Part shown: piece after piece, positions 36,013-48,986 of the stretch
Numbering within the stretch: position 1 is the first letter of the stretch
How the letters are laid out: every line of letters starts with the position of its first letter
NCBI GenBank assembly: GCA_003254925.1
Contig: QANZ01030701.1
Span: forward strand, 5,453-69,452
Source: Chamaecrista fasciculata
Taxonomy: Eukaryota > Streptophyta > Magnoliopsida > Fabales > Fabaceae
DNA: 64,000 nt
Reading direction: 5' to 3'
Notes under the pieces: generated by a model
What the model saw: only the letters and a program-made list of their open reading frames with translations
The model's database searches: none
Told to the model about the DNA's origin: nothing
Position numbers and translations under genes: made by a program

Positions 36013-37239
36013 ATGGAGCTTCTTTTTGATAATAACCGTGGTCTTTCTTCATATATAATGATGAACATTATGTTTTTGATTGACCCTGCATCTATTTTTC
36101 AGATGAGACTGGTCTCAAAAAACTGGTATGATAGCATAATGGACGATGAATTTGTTAAAGAGCACAACAAAGAATCGAAGCTGAGGCGTCAACGTCATTT
36201 TCTGGTATGCAAAATCGGGGCAGACTTCTGGAGGTCTAAGGCGTTCTATACCATGTCAAGGAGTTACATCGCCGAGGAAGAATTGATCCTCATAAAGCCA
36301 CATCCCATATTGCCACACGTACACCGTTTTGATTTAGTCGGTACAATAGACGGACTTATTTGCATGCAACACATTTCCCAAACAAATGTGCGTATATTTT
36401 ACATTTGCAATCCGTCTACAGGTCAGAACATTACGGTCATGCCCCAGACACCACTGACGAGTAAATGTATTATTTTTCTTCACGTGTATATATTGTTATT
36501 TCTGTATCTGATATATTTTATGGCAGTGTGGAATAAAAATTTTCGAAACTTGACAGATTTATACAGCGCTGGGTTTGCTTTCAACTCGGAGTCAAAAGAT
36601 TATTCGATAATTATATTATGGAGAAATAATCTGAGGCTTCACGAAACCTGGATGTCAAAGTTCACAACATCTAGCATGCAGTGGTCACTACCTGTGTTGA
36701 CTGTCTATGATGTAGGGTTGTTGTACACAAAGAACGTTCATTTGGATGGATCAATATACTGGCTTGCAGATTTATCTAACATTGATCGAGCATTTGGTCA
36801 AAATATTCTATGCTTCAACTCTAAAACTAATAGTTTCCATACAATTCGACTTCCTGAATGGTGGTTTACTATGCAATGGCATATTTCAGTTATGGACAAT
36901 CGTCTTGCAGCTGCATCCAGTAATATAAGAGACAGTATTGGGGGTGCGTTAAATATATGGTTGAAGAATGGTACATCCAATGAACGGGATGGGTGGCTTC
37001 ACCTTTATTCGTTACAACCAACTATAATGAGGAGTAAGTTTCTTGGTTTTTCAGGTGGCAAATGTATCTTTTTTCCGAAAGACTTCAGTTTAGGTGGTGG
37101 TCAATATAAAACATGTCCAAGTTTTATATACGAGAACGTCTCTCAGAAACATCTTACGAAGAAGATCACATCACCTATTCATTACAATTACGTAATCGTC
37201 AATTTAGTCGATTTTTATCCGTCATTAACGAGATTCTAA
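36013..37239 (+). CDS. two-exon F-box protein with open intron (Helitron cargo 6)
   Basis: By comparison with relatives the exons are 36013-36460 and 36557-37239 (683 nt), 376 residues. The F-box is LSSYIMMNIMFLIDPASIF then QMRLVSKNWYDSI. The C-terminal domain has KPHPILPHVHRFDLVG, GLICMQH and CNPSTGQN, then LYSAGFAF after the intron, ending LVDFYPSLTRF. The 96-nt intron is a multiple of three and contains no stop, so an unspliced message would give 408 residues with a hydrophobic insert (HVYILLFLYLIYF). It is an intact SCF adaptor candidate with unknown substrate. Confidence 0.8.
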   Translation: MELLFDNNRGLSSYIMMNIMFLIDPASIFQMRLVSKNWYDSIMDDEFVKEHNKESKLRRQRHFLVCKIGADFWRSKAFYTMSRSYIAEEELILIKPHPILPHVHRFDLVGTIDGLICMQHISQTNVRIFYICNPSTGQNITVMPQTPLTSKCIIFLHVYILLFLYLIYFMAVWNKNFRNLTDLYSAGFAFNSESKDYSIIILWRNNLRLHETWMSKFTTSSMQWSLPVLTVYDVGLLYTKNVHLDGSIYWLADLSNIDRAFGQNILCFNSKTNSFHTIRLPEWWFTMQWHISVMDNRLAAASSNIRDSIGGALNIWLKNGTSNERDGWLHLYSLQPTIMRSKFLGFSGGKCIFFPKDFSLGGGQYKTCPSFIYENVSQKHLTKKITSPIHYNYVIVNLVDFYPSLTRF

Positions 37240-38622
37240 AGTATACATTAGGGGAATTTTTCTATAATCAGTTGTCCTTTTTAATTAATAGTTTGAAAGA
37301 TGTTATAGGTCTGAAATAAAAGAAATAAGTTTTATTATTTTTGTTACGAGCAGTTATACTTTAATTTTGCGTATGTGTCTATTGTGGTCGAGGTTTATAT
37401 GATGCATTAAATTTTAATCCAGGCACAGTGTATATTAGTTTATCCTTGAGACATTTACAACATTCCTCTAATTAATCCCAACACGTATATATATTGTTTT
37501 TTTTAGCTATGCACAACACACTCGTGACGGAAACGGGAGAATATAATTTTCATTATCTACACAAGTCAATATAAAGCAAGATACTTATCAAACGCATTAG
37601 ACGTTGTCAATTGTGATTACGGTCAAATTTATACATAGAATAATCCAATTTCAGTGTCAATTTCCAATTAGCGTCATACAATAGTATAAATCAATCGTTG
37701 TAGGATGTTGGAAAATTTGCAAAGATATGCGGAACTGTATTAATTTTTTCGTATAATTAGATAAATAATCACGGAATTAAAATCGCTGCATTAAAAGTTG
37801 ACATTGAATTATTGAATACAAGGTATAATATGTTTAATGGAACATTATTCATACGAATTTGTAAACATTGGCTAAATGTAAGAATCTTATCACGCATTAT
37901 ATACCAAATACATAATAGACCATTTGATTTTATTCATTGTTAGACTATTTTATGGAGCATTGTTTGCTGATTATCAACGAATATGATCATCAGGAAGTGA
38001 AATTATCTTTGCGCATAATTTTGGTTGGTATTGGGTATATTATACATATCAGTGGAACAATTGGGAATTATTTTATGGGAAGGTATCATGGTTGTACAGT
38101 ATATTTAGTAAATGTTATAATTTATCATGTCTGTAGCCCATTCAATTGTAGGTTTATATCAAATCCCAAAATTTTAGTACGTGCCAGATTTGTTAGTTCA
38201 ATTATATCAATTATAATAATATGCATATATAGTATATAGAATTACATAATTTTCAATTATATCCACTATAATGAATACGTATTAGACGAATCAATCGAAA
38301 TCAACATCTCATAATCGAAGGAGATACCAAATATAAAATTTTAATTGATAGGAATGAAAATTATTATGTGAATGTACTAATATTATGGCATTGTATTAAT
38401 TGCGTATATGGAATCATTGTATGTATTCATGTGTTTTTACCTATATAAATATGTATCATATTGTATTCTGATCAATATAATGTCATAGATTGACGATTCA
38501 GAGTAGTTATGTGCTTCATTGCATAGTTCTTTGTTATTGAGAATATATAACGGACGTCTCAAATATAATAAGAAATTTATTCTAATATGTGTTGTATGTA
38601 TACCATTGTTTTGTCAGCTAGA
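37240..38622. other. non-coding Helitron interior
   Basis: AT-rich. The 100-codon ORF at 37937-38239 has no family features and is not supported. Confidence 0.6.
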
Positions 38623-38985
38623 ATGGATAAAACGTTCAAAAATGGTCAAGGTTTGTCGGCAAAGCAACTCCGCTCCATATTATCGTACCTTGATGCTGAA
38701 GACGTATATCGCATGCGACTTTTGTTGAAGAATTGGTACGACAGCATCATGAATGCTGAATTTGTGGAGTACCACAATAAACATCACAAGGTCAATTAAT
38801 CTTCGTACCTTTTTTATATAGTTAATTATTATACTGTTGCCAAACTTTGTCATAAGAAGTAGGTCATGTATATAATAGTGTATAATTTGCTCATTTTGTA
38901 GGTGGACGGCGAAGATCAGCGCGTAGATGTTTTTACAAATAGTAATGGATGCGACAATAATTCAGAGAGTCCTAATGCAAAGTAA
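38623..38985 (+). CDS. F-box-only mini-protein (Helitron cargo 7)
   Basis: Exon 38623-38790 encodes an F-box close to that of cargo 4-6 (LSAKQLRSILSYLDAEDVY then RMRLLLKNWYDSI). A GT donor at 38791 and an AG acceptor at 38900-38901 would join, in phase 0, a second exon 38902-38985 with a short acidic tail, about 83 residues in all. Without splicing the frame stops two codons after the donor. The beta-propeller-like domain is absent. It is either a truncated relic or a small SKP1-binding protein that could compete with full-length adaptors. The second exon is inferred from splice signals only. Confidence 0.5.
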
Positions 38986-40703
38986 TAATTGGTACAATGT
39001 AACATGCGGTGCTGGGTTCGTTGACAGTCCTCCATCACTGTCTTCATGATCGGAGATTTTACTAATATTGAAATAAAATCGGATGGATTATATTTTAAGT
39101 TATTTTATTATGAAGTTTCGATTCTTTCTGATCATTGTTATCTACAATTATAAAATAAATCTTAATTTAGCGTGGGTAAATATTGGATTCCGTTAACTAT
39201 ATGTTTGTTATTTGTGTCATATGAAAGCATTTTTCGTATTTAAAGTAATAACTAGCGCACTTGCAAAAAGATACTATCAACCATAATACGGGTCATCATT
39301 TATGCATATTCATATTATTAGCATCATATATAATACGAGATTTGTACAGCTCTGAATGATAATCAGAAAGGTATATTGAATATGACATACAAGTACGATA
39401 ACGTAACAGGTTTTATCAATTAGTTCATACTCACAATAGTCAAGTTAAATATCAGAAAATAACTTCAATCACATTGTTACTGCCTCGAAAATGTTTGTAT
39501 CATATCTTTCTAAATGCATTGACAGTATATACAAAAATGTCAGCACATGGAGACGTTAAACTAGCTATGTGCATAGTTAGTCGTAGCTGACCATAATGTG
39601 TAATTAATGAAGTTCGACGCCTAATTTTTATATAGTTTGGGTAGGTTATATCATAATAGAGTATAATATAATATTAAGGTGACATTGATGTCATACGCCA
39701 TAGCAATATATGTTGTGGTGTAGTCATCAATTAATCAAATAACAACTATAAAAAGTACTGTGCACAACATCTCAATTGTATACGTGGGGTTCATAAGAAA
39801 TTCAAGAAATAATGGTTATACGACATATAAATTTTATGTTCAAATTAGACTGTTAAACAAACCACAAACTACACATCAATTCAGTATGTGCAAGTATAAA
39901 GTAATGTAGCAATACATATTACATTATGTACCATTTTGTCTCAGAATTCGACATGTCAAAGAAATGGGATATTCATTGAAGAATTCGATAGGTAGGAACA
40001 AACGCCGGTGTAATATATTGGTCTACTGTACGATCTAATTTAGAGGTTAGTTCCTTATTAGACAATTTTCTCATTTGGATGTTAAACATCATCATAGTTG
40101 ACTGTTTGATTGAATTTCCAAAACGTAAGGTGACTGACGGATTTATACATTATAATAATATACTAAAATTGTTGATGGTGTAATTGTTGAGTAGTATTTC
40201 AGATGCTGTTGTGTCGTTTTTTATATTGGAACATCATATTACTTTGGTATATCTATTACAATTCACAAACAATTATACATAATTCAATAGATATGACACG
40301 ATGGCATAGTGTTAAATTACAATCGTTGTTCAAAAGAAATTTGTGTACGTTTTCAAAATGTTGTTGAGGGGTACCATGTAATCGAAGTTTCAAAATCCGT
40401 AGAAGTTTCTTATACTGTCAAAAGTCATTTTGGCATATTTCGGAATTGAATTCAAAACATTAATTGATTAATATATTATGAAACTATCATTGATGCATTT
40501 ATCATGTCCCCAATTAAATCAATTTTTAAATTTGGGCCAAAATGTACTACTGAAAATCCCACCCGCCAAAAATTTAAAATATTTTCATTCACGGACTATT
40601 GTCAGTATTATTTGAATTTTCTTCCCTCCAAAGATTCATATAGGTAGATAAATGTTGTATATATAGATAACATAGCATTTGTCGGATTTGGAACAGGTGA
40701 ATA
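38986..40703. other. non-coding Helitron interior, upstream of RepHel
   Basis: AT-rich. No gene seen. The RepHel promoter and 5' UTR presumably lie at its right end. Confidence 0.6.
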
Positions 40704-43700
40704 ATGGATACCAACGATGGAGTTTCAACATATAAAGAAGCTAGGAGAAATCGTATCAATTTTATAAGGCTCAAGAGATCCATCAACGATATTCGTGGTA
40801 TGTATGATTCTGGAGATTTAATGTTTCTTTTTGTACATAAACATTTGTATATATGTTGTCTTTGCATTTTGCGAGCGTACCACCGCTAAAATCAGTAGTC
40901 GCGTGTATTGAATGTTCTTCGTTGCAGCAGTTGAATCACAGTACAGAAATGTACGTAGAAGTATAAACGGTCAGATAGGTGAAACATCCAACGAAGTCAT
41001 ATCACTAAATGGTATGATATTATATAAACAGTTGGCGTTAAAAAATATTATATTCGAATGCTATATAAGTTGTCAGAATTTTTGTAGTACATATTAGTTA
41101 AAGTTACCAAACATACATACACTAATACGATATTTTATATGCAGGAGATATTCCAGCGTCCAAACAACCGTTTGCGTTATGCTCCCGTTCACCTCTATCC
41201 AATATCACGAATTCAGGTTGTAAGGAAGTAATAGTTACCACAACACATGTTTAATAATTCATATACGATTGATTGAAAGAGTAATTTTCAATTATTCAGT
41301 ATTTGTTATAAATGAACACCAGGTGTGAACATGGCACCTCCTATGTGTTAGAAAGATGTTATCACAAACGGAAATTATATGGACATAAGATTAATATCAA
41401 CAGTTAATTCCGGATAGTAATTTAAATAGTATAAATTATATATAACTAAGATAAAGGTATATGGTACATAGATGAAGTATATTTAGATGAGGATTTTAAT
41501 ACAGATTATTATATGATATACAAATCAAGTAAAGTATTGTTGTAGTACAAGTATTTTACGTGTTTAGTCGTTGGCAATGTTAAAATTTTCTACAACGTTG
41601 TATATTTATTCTTTTTATGTTTTCAAAATAATAAATTTGATAATGAGGTAAAATGATTTGGTATTCACTTACTGTTTGTTAACGTAATATGTAGTTGATT
41701 GTCATTGGTTTTGTAATCTATTGTCATATTATTTCAAGTTCCTCTTTGGTCAAATCAATCTACTCTGCAAAGGCCTACATCTAGCAAAGTTCAGTATGGC
41801 GCAGTTCACTCGCAAGGTACTCATGTAATCGAAGTTTTATGTTGTTTCGGATGGTATGTTTTTTGAATAATTTGTTATGAGGGAAAAAAATTCATGTACG
41901 TTTACATACAGTAAGCAGTCATCGTTAATATATATGGTGAATGTGGTATAAGTACATATAAATTGTAATCGTGTCAAGTAAATACTTTTAACATTGCTGA
42001 TGATAAGGAACAGATACACAAAACAACAAGGAAAACTCCAGCACCATTGTTGCAACTCCATATAGGACGCAAGGTATCACACATTTGCATAGCATTTTCT
42101 TATTGCATTATGGTGTTAATTTATGTAAATCATATATAAACATACATTATTTTTCCATACGTAAATGTGTTGTTGGTTATTTTTTGCCGACATCCATTTG
42201 TGTGATACACAGATAACATTACTAATTTGCATAAATTAATGTTACGTGTTGATATTAGTAATCATCAGAGCAATTCATGTAATATTAATTGGACATTGTA
42301 AGCTGATATTGTAACTCTATCTCCACATGATATATGCAGGATATACAATCAATGATATAAAGCAGTGCAATCTAAGTGCCAATTCAGTGCATCGCATAAC
42401 TATGGATAACAATGGTAACAATAATTTGTTTTTGGGGAAGAAATGTGATATGACCAATTGGTTATTTAACCACATCTATTTTTATTAATGGTTATTTGAT
42501 ACATGCGTACATATAATTCTATATTTTGAATTCATTAGGCGGATTACAGTTCAACCATTCACCTGCTGCTTTTAATCAAGATATACCATGTTACTCTGGA
42601 GCCGGCGGATTAAATGGATCACAAAGTAAACTCATGTTATTCCTGTTGTTTTTTCAATTCTTGGAATTTTCATTCTGAATTATACAGTATATAAATGTAT
42701 TCAGCCTAATTTACGTTTACGTCATCTGTGTAAAATATCAATTATACAGTTTCGGACGTAACCAATTTACACGGTGCAACTCCAAACATTGGTTACCCAT
42801 TTTCACAATCGAGGCTGATTCAAGGTAGATAGATTCTTGATTTAAAGTTTATTTCTGAACTCTATTTTAAGTTATGCATGGCCAGTTTTATTAATTATAA
42901 CTTTTGTTTATATGTACAACAAAATGACGTCATATAATTCTTTGTAAGGTATTACGTCATCAAGCTCTGTAAATTACGTGAGCAGAATCAACCGTTGGTC
43001 GCAATTAGGTACTTATGGAGTTTCTAACAACTCACAAATTGGTAAGTTATAAACGATGTCATCAAGAATCATATAAAATTGTAGTATATGATATTGTATA
43101 CATTTCCACATATACCCATCGATGTTTATTGTTCGGAGTCATCATATCAAATAAGTTATATTAACATATCTATTGTTGTGTGTTTAATATTTGTTAGGGG
43201 TACCGTCATCATATATCACAATCGACAGAACAGATCAGCAACCAATTTGTAGTTTTAGTAAAAGTCGATTTGACACTTTAAAAGGTATGCGTTATAATCT
43301 CAGCTAATCAATCATTGGTTAAAGTCAACGACGATTGATGTGCACATATAACATGGTTATTTTTAATTTATTGTTATTATTACGTTATAGATCAACATAG
43401 TTATGTATCGTATGTCAGCAGGTACTCAATCATCACCATTACAACCAGTAACACTAAATTTTGATTCCCCTGAGATACACTCAACAGATTCGGATGGTAT
43501 TCAATCAGGCAAGTGTAAAATAGTTAATATTATTAGTTAAAATATTGGCTCTCCCATGTATATTTGTTACAAACAATAAATTTATTGTGTTATGAACGTA
43601 ATTGATATTACGACAGACAACTGTGCGCCAGACAAGCAAGTTGAAAGTACGAAGTCGAAGTTTTCGTGTCCAAATGAGGATATCTACAAAAGTAAGTGAT

Positions 43701-46700
43701 ATATAGCTGTATATACTAATAAAGTGTTTTAGTTTACATATGTTGTATGTTTTAATGTGATGGTGTCATGTTTGTTTGTTTATTTCAGGTAACAGAGAGT
43801 ATCGTCGCTGGAGGATGAAAAACAAAAGATCAACGTTTCATTTGTTTAATGGTATATGTTTATATACATACATATACGGTCAAATTATATTCAAGTAACG
43901 ATTTCAAAAAATTTTATACATGTGCTAAAACTATTTTTTGCTTTAACAATCAAATGCAACAAATTATATTTTTTTGTAGACTCATGGAGTGGTTGTTGTC
44001 TTTATCATATAATTTTAAAACATTGTAGTAGTGTTATAACATTGTGACTCATTATCTTAAATTTTTTCATTCACAGATCATGAGCGTATTGCATCGCCCA
44101 TTGCCACAGAGGATTGTTCACTGGAGGTTGTTGGTAGGAAATTTTTGATGAAAGAATATAGCATATAGGCATATATTATAAGATGGCATCGTCTAATATT
44201 AATCTTAGTACATTAATGTGAATGTTTGCAGAATACTGGGATATCGGTCAGCCTATTTACGAATGCGAGTATTGCGGTGCTCTTTTGTGGAAGGAAGAAC
44301 GATCTGACAAGGCCCATAACACTAATAATCCGAAGTTCACACTGTGTTGCATGAAGGGAAAAGTTCAGCTGCCGCTGATGAAAAGACCTCCTGATATTTT
44401 GGAAAAACTAATGAGTAGGACAACTCCAATGAGTAATAGATTCATGAAAAACATAAGGGTGTACAACAATATGTTTTCATTCACATCAATGGGTGGGAAG
44501 ATTGACCACACGGTTAACAATGGGCAAGGACCATATGTTTTCCGTTTGGGTGGTCAGAACATGCACTTTATGGGGAGCCTACTGCCTATGCCTGGAAATG
44601 TCCCTCGGTTTTCACAAATATATATATACGACACTGATAATGAGGTATCCAACAGAATGTCTACTTCGAGGTAAGGTTAAAGTTTATACACTATTAAAGT
44701 TATGTTTAATTTAGCTGGGTAATTACAAATAAAAAAATTATGCAGGAATGGTTCACATGCTGAGCAATGTGATGCAAATGTCGTTCTCCAATTGACACAG
44801 ATGTGGACAGATACAATTCACTGGTGAAGGTGTATAGACAAGTGAAACAAAGACTGTCAACTAGACACGCAGCTCCCTTGAGGCTTAAGTTGATTAAAAG
44901 GCACGAATCTGACGCTAGAGTGTACAATCTCCCAACTGCATCGGAGATCGCTGCATTAGTAGTTGGTGATTTTGACATGGCTAATGCTGAAAGAGATATT
45001 GTCGTGGAAGAATAGAACGGAAAACTACAGAGAATTGATGAATTACATCCGGCATATTTCCCATTGCAGTACCCTCTGTTGTTTCCGTATGGGGAAGATG
45101 GTTACAGAGAGGATACACAGTATAGGGACGGTTCTGTCCGCAACAGTAGAGTTCGGCAGAGGTTAACACTGAAACAATACTTTTCGTATAGGTTTCAACA
45201 GAGGAATAGGGAAGCTCAGACCATAATACGGGGAGGGAGGTTGTTTCAGCAAATCGTATGTGACGCATTTGCAGCCATTGAATTCGAGCGTTTGAAGTTT
45301 ATAAAATCGCACCAGAAAGAGCTGCGTGCCGAGAAATATAGGGGTCTTTCAGCTGCTTCTATTAATGGTGATGTTACACCTGCATCAATTGGTAAAAAAA
45401 TAATCATTCCTTCAACATTTACCGGTGGGATGCGATATGACAGAGAGAATTTTCAAAATGCAATGACCATTTGTGCATTTAAAGGATTTCCTCAGCTTTT
45501 TATTACATTCACATGTAATCCTAAATGGCCTGAGCTCATAAATTTTTTTGAGAAAGAAAGTTGTTCTGCTGAAGATAGGCCTGACATATTGGCAAGAATG
45601 TTCAAGATCAAATTGAATAATCTCATAAAGGACATTACCAAGGGAAGCATGTTTGGCAAATCAACAGCAGGTATAAGGTTTGGGCATAATTACATATATT
45701 ATTATATGCTAATTTAATTATACCAATATATATCATCTCATGATTGAGTTTAGAAGTATATGTTCTTTATATGTTAGACATAACTTACAACGAATATACG
45801 TAGTAACTTTGATATGTTTATTTTCCATTATTTTTTATATGCAGTTGTATACACGGTGGAGTTTCAGAAGCGGGGTCTTCCTCATGCACACATTATATTG
45901 TGGCTTGAAGATTCCGAGAGGTTTATAGATTGTGACGAGATTGATAAGATTATTTCTGCAGAAATTCCTGATCCCAACCATGATCCTGTTTTACATGAAG
46001 CTGTCAAAGCATATATGATCCATGGACCATGTGGAGTTGCCCGTGCTAACTCTCCTTGCATGAAAGAAGGTAAATGTTCGAAACACTTCCCCAAAAAATT
46101 TGTAGACAGAACATTAAGGGATGAAGATGGTTACTGCAAATACCGTCGTCGCGACAATGGGCTGACTGTGGAGAGAAATGGAGTTCATCTAGACAACAGA
46201 TATGTTGTGCCTTACAACAGAAAAATTCTCCTAAGGTATCAAGCGCATATAAATGTGGAGTTCTGCAACCAATCACGTGCTATCAAGTATTTATTCAAGT
46301 ACGTCAACAAGGGTAATGATAAAGTCACTGCAGCAGTTTGTCGTGAGGAGCAATATAATAATGGAGAAAACTATGTTGTTGATGAAATCAAGATTTATTA
46401 TGATTGCAGATATGTTTCTGCATGTGAAGGTGCATGGAGGATATTTGGGTTTGTCATACATCTTAGGGAACCAGCTGTGATTCGGCTACCATTCCATTTA
46501 GAAAATGAACAGCCGATTGTATTTGAGGATAACGACCCTATTGATGAAGTTGTTGAGAAATCTACTGGCAAGTTTACCAAATTCACTGCCTGGTTTGAAG
46601 CCAATAAGGAGCATGAGGCCGCAAAAACTTTGACATATGCACAGATGCCTACAAAGTTTGTCTTTAACAAAGAGCTTGGGAAATGGACCACCCGGAAAGC

Positions 46701-48986
46701 TGGAGATGCCATTGGTAGGGTTTATTATGTTTCTCCATCAGCAGGTAAACTCCACTACCTTCGCATTTTGATTAACAACAAAACAGGCGTAACATCTTAC
46801 AAAGAGTTAAGAACAGTGGATGGAATAACATACCCTACATTCAAGGACGCATGTTTTGTGATGGGTTTACTTGACGATGATATGGAATACATAAATGCAA
46901 TTAAAGAAGTTAGTGAGTGGTCGTCTGCAGCATATGTTCGATCAATGTTTGCATCACTAATTTTTCATGGTTGTATCACACGTCCAGATCATGTTTGGGA
47001 AGAAACTTGGATGCATTTGTCAGATGACATTCTTTTAAAGAGGCGCCATATGACCGGCGATCCAGGTGAATAAGCATATAAATGATAATTATATAAATTT
47101 CTAATATATTGTAAAGTTTATACTGGATTTTTACATTCATAAATATTAATATATGACACATTTCATATTTGATACATGTAGATCTACAGCTTAGTACAGA
47201 TGCTATTAAAGACATTGCTTTGTATGAAATAGACAAACACCTTAGATCGAACGGTCGTTCGTTAGGTGATTTTCCGCCGATGCCAATTCCCACAGCAAGT
47301 GTTTCTGTTGTATCATCTAATGTATTAATGATGGAAAAAACCAATTATGACAGATCAACACTTATTGAACAACACAAGGCATTAACCATATCTCTTACTG
47401 AGGAACAGTCTGCAATATACAAAACGATTATGGAAGCATGTTACAATGGGGGAGGAGGTGTATTCTTTGTGAATGAGTTTGGTGGCACGGGCAAAACATT
47501 TGTGTGGAACACACTAACAGCTGCTATACGATCTAGAGGCGACATTGTTTTGGCAGGTATGTAGTCATTTCGTCGTGCATAGTAATGGGTCACGTATGAA
47601 ATATATGTTTCGTTTGATATTCGGGTGATCATTAATTGTGACAATGATTTTTATCATGATATGAAATGAGAGATTTTAATATTGAATGTTGCAGTTGCTT
47701 CAAGCGGTATTGCATCACAACTTATACCGGGGGGTCGGACCGCACATTCCAGATTTTGCATTCCAATTAAATGTAACGAGGAGTCTACATGCCACATTGT
47801 ACAGGGGAGTGACCTCGCTGAGTTGTTGATACATACCACTCTAATCATATGGGACGAAGCTCCGATGACTCATCGTTTCTGTTTCGAAGCTCTTGACAGA
47901 ACATTAAGGGATATTATGCGCTTCAAAGACCCGGATAGTCTAATCAAGCCATTTGGTGGTAAAGTCGTTGTTTTTGGCGGTGATTTCAGACAAATTCTAC
48001 CTGTAATACCTCGTGGCAGTAGGCAAGATATCGTTCTCGCAACTCTGAATGCATCATACATTTGGTCCACATGTAGGGTGTTGAACTTAACTAAAAACAT
48101 GCGTCTACAGTCTGGTCAGTCTACTGAAGAGATTCAGAGCGTTGGAGAATTTTCTCAATGGCTTATTGATGTTGGGGATGGAAAAATAGGATGTTCTTTA
48201 TCGGACGACCAGTTCGAGATTGATATCCCAAATGATATACTGTTGAAAGACTATAAAGACCCTATTAAGTCCATCGCAGAGTCCACATATCCAGATTTCA
48301 GTTCCAAATACCAGGATCATGACTATTTTCGCGACAAAGCAATTCTTGCACCGACACTTGAAGATGTGTCTGCGGTTAACCAATATTTACTTGATTCGAT
48401 GCCTGGTGATGAGAAAATTTACCTGAGTTCTGACAGTATTTGCAGGCATGACGAGAACGCTGACTACATGGGCGAGGTATACACGACAGAGTTCTTGAAC
48501 TCAATCAATGGTTCGGGCCTCCCATATCACCAACTTAGGTTAAAGATTGGTGCTCCAATAATGCTTCTCAGGAATATAGACAAATCAATTGGACTTTGCA
48601 ATGGTACCAGACTGGTTGTTACAAGGATGTCACAACGAGTGATTGAAGGAGTTGTTTTATCTGGCAAAGCAGCTGGTTTGAAGGTATTAATTGCCCGATA
48701 CGTAATCACTCCTTCGGATTCAAAACTACCATTTTCGTTCCAACGGAGACAATTTCCAGTGGTTCTGTCGTTTGCTATGACTATCAATAAAAGTCAGGGA
48801 CAGTCTTTGGCATCAGTTGGGTTATATCTTCCAAGGCCTGTTTTCACTCATGGTCAGCTTTACGTAGCATTGTCACGCGTGCGTTCTAGGAGTGGTATCA
48901 AGGTACTCATTTGTAATAAGTCCGATGACAAAGTGGACAAGGCAATAAACGTCGTATATAGGGAAGTATACCAGAACGTGCGATAA
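40704..48986 (+). CDS. Helitron RepHel transposase (HUH nuclease + PIF1 helicase), disrupted
   Basis: Nineteen exons: 40704-40797, 40928-41011, 41145-41216, 41739-41816, 42008-42073, 42340-42414, 42539-42625, 42750-42824, 42949-43041, 43198-43284, 43422-43508 (or -43496), 43617-43691, 43789-43851, 44077-44133, 44232-44670, 44746-45670, 45845-47065, 47182-47556, 47695-48986. The N-terminal 364 residues are a spacer with SRSPLSNITN and REYRRWRMKNKR. A Cys cluster follows (CEYCGALLWKEER). The Rep domain has TFTCNPKWPE, the HUH motif FQKRGLPHAHI (His codons 45883-45891) and the paired tyrosines in KYLFKYVNKG. The helicase has Walker A GGTGKT (47481-47498), Walker B IIWDEAP, GGDFRQILPV and YVALSRVRS. 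It nicks and unwinds DNA for rolling-circle transposition. Defects: a one-base shift between about 44790 and 44810, and TAG at 45013-45015. This copy is therefore likely non-autonomous. Confidence 0.85.

Noticed and set aside
37937-38239. 100-codon ORF between cargo 6 and cargo 7
   Set aside because: No F-box or C-terminal-domain wording; composition is that of AT-rich spacer DNA.
43980-44047. Extra RepHel exon (DSWSGCCLYHIILKHC)
   Set aside because: Its acceptor fits but no donor precedes the stop, whereas skipping to 44077 keeps the frame and gives the conserved-looking DHERIASP segment.
40704-44133. A separate small-exon cargo gene upstream of RepHel
   Set aside because: The exons join without a frame break to the CEYCGALLWKEER exon of RepHel through a phase-1 intron, so they are best read as its N-terminus.
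47182-48986. Stand-alone host PIF1 helicase gene
   Set aside because: The helicase exons continue in phase from the HUH Rep domain exons, and the wording (GLCNGTRL, YVALSRVRS) is that of RepHel.
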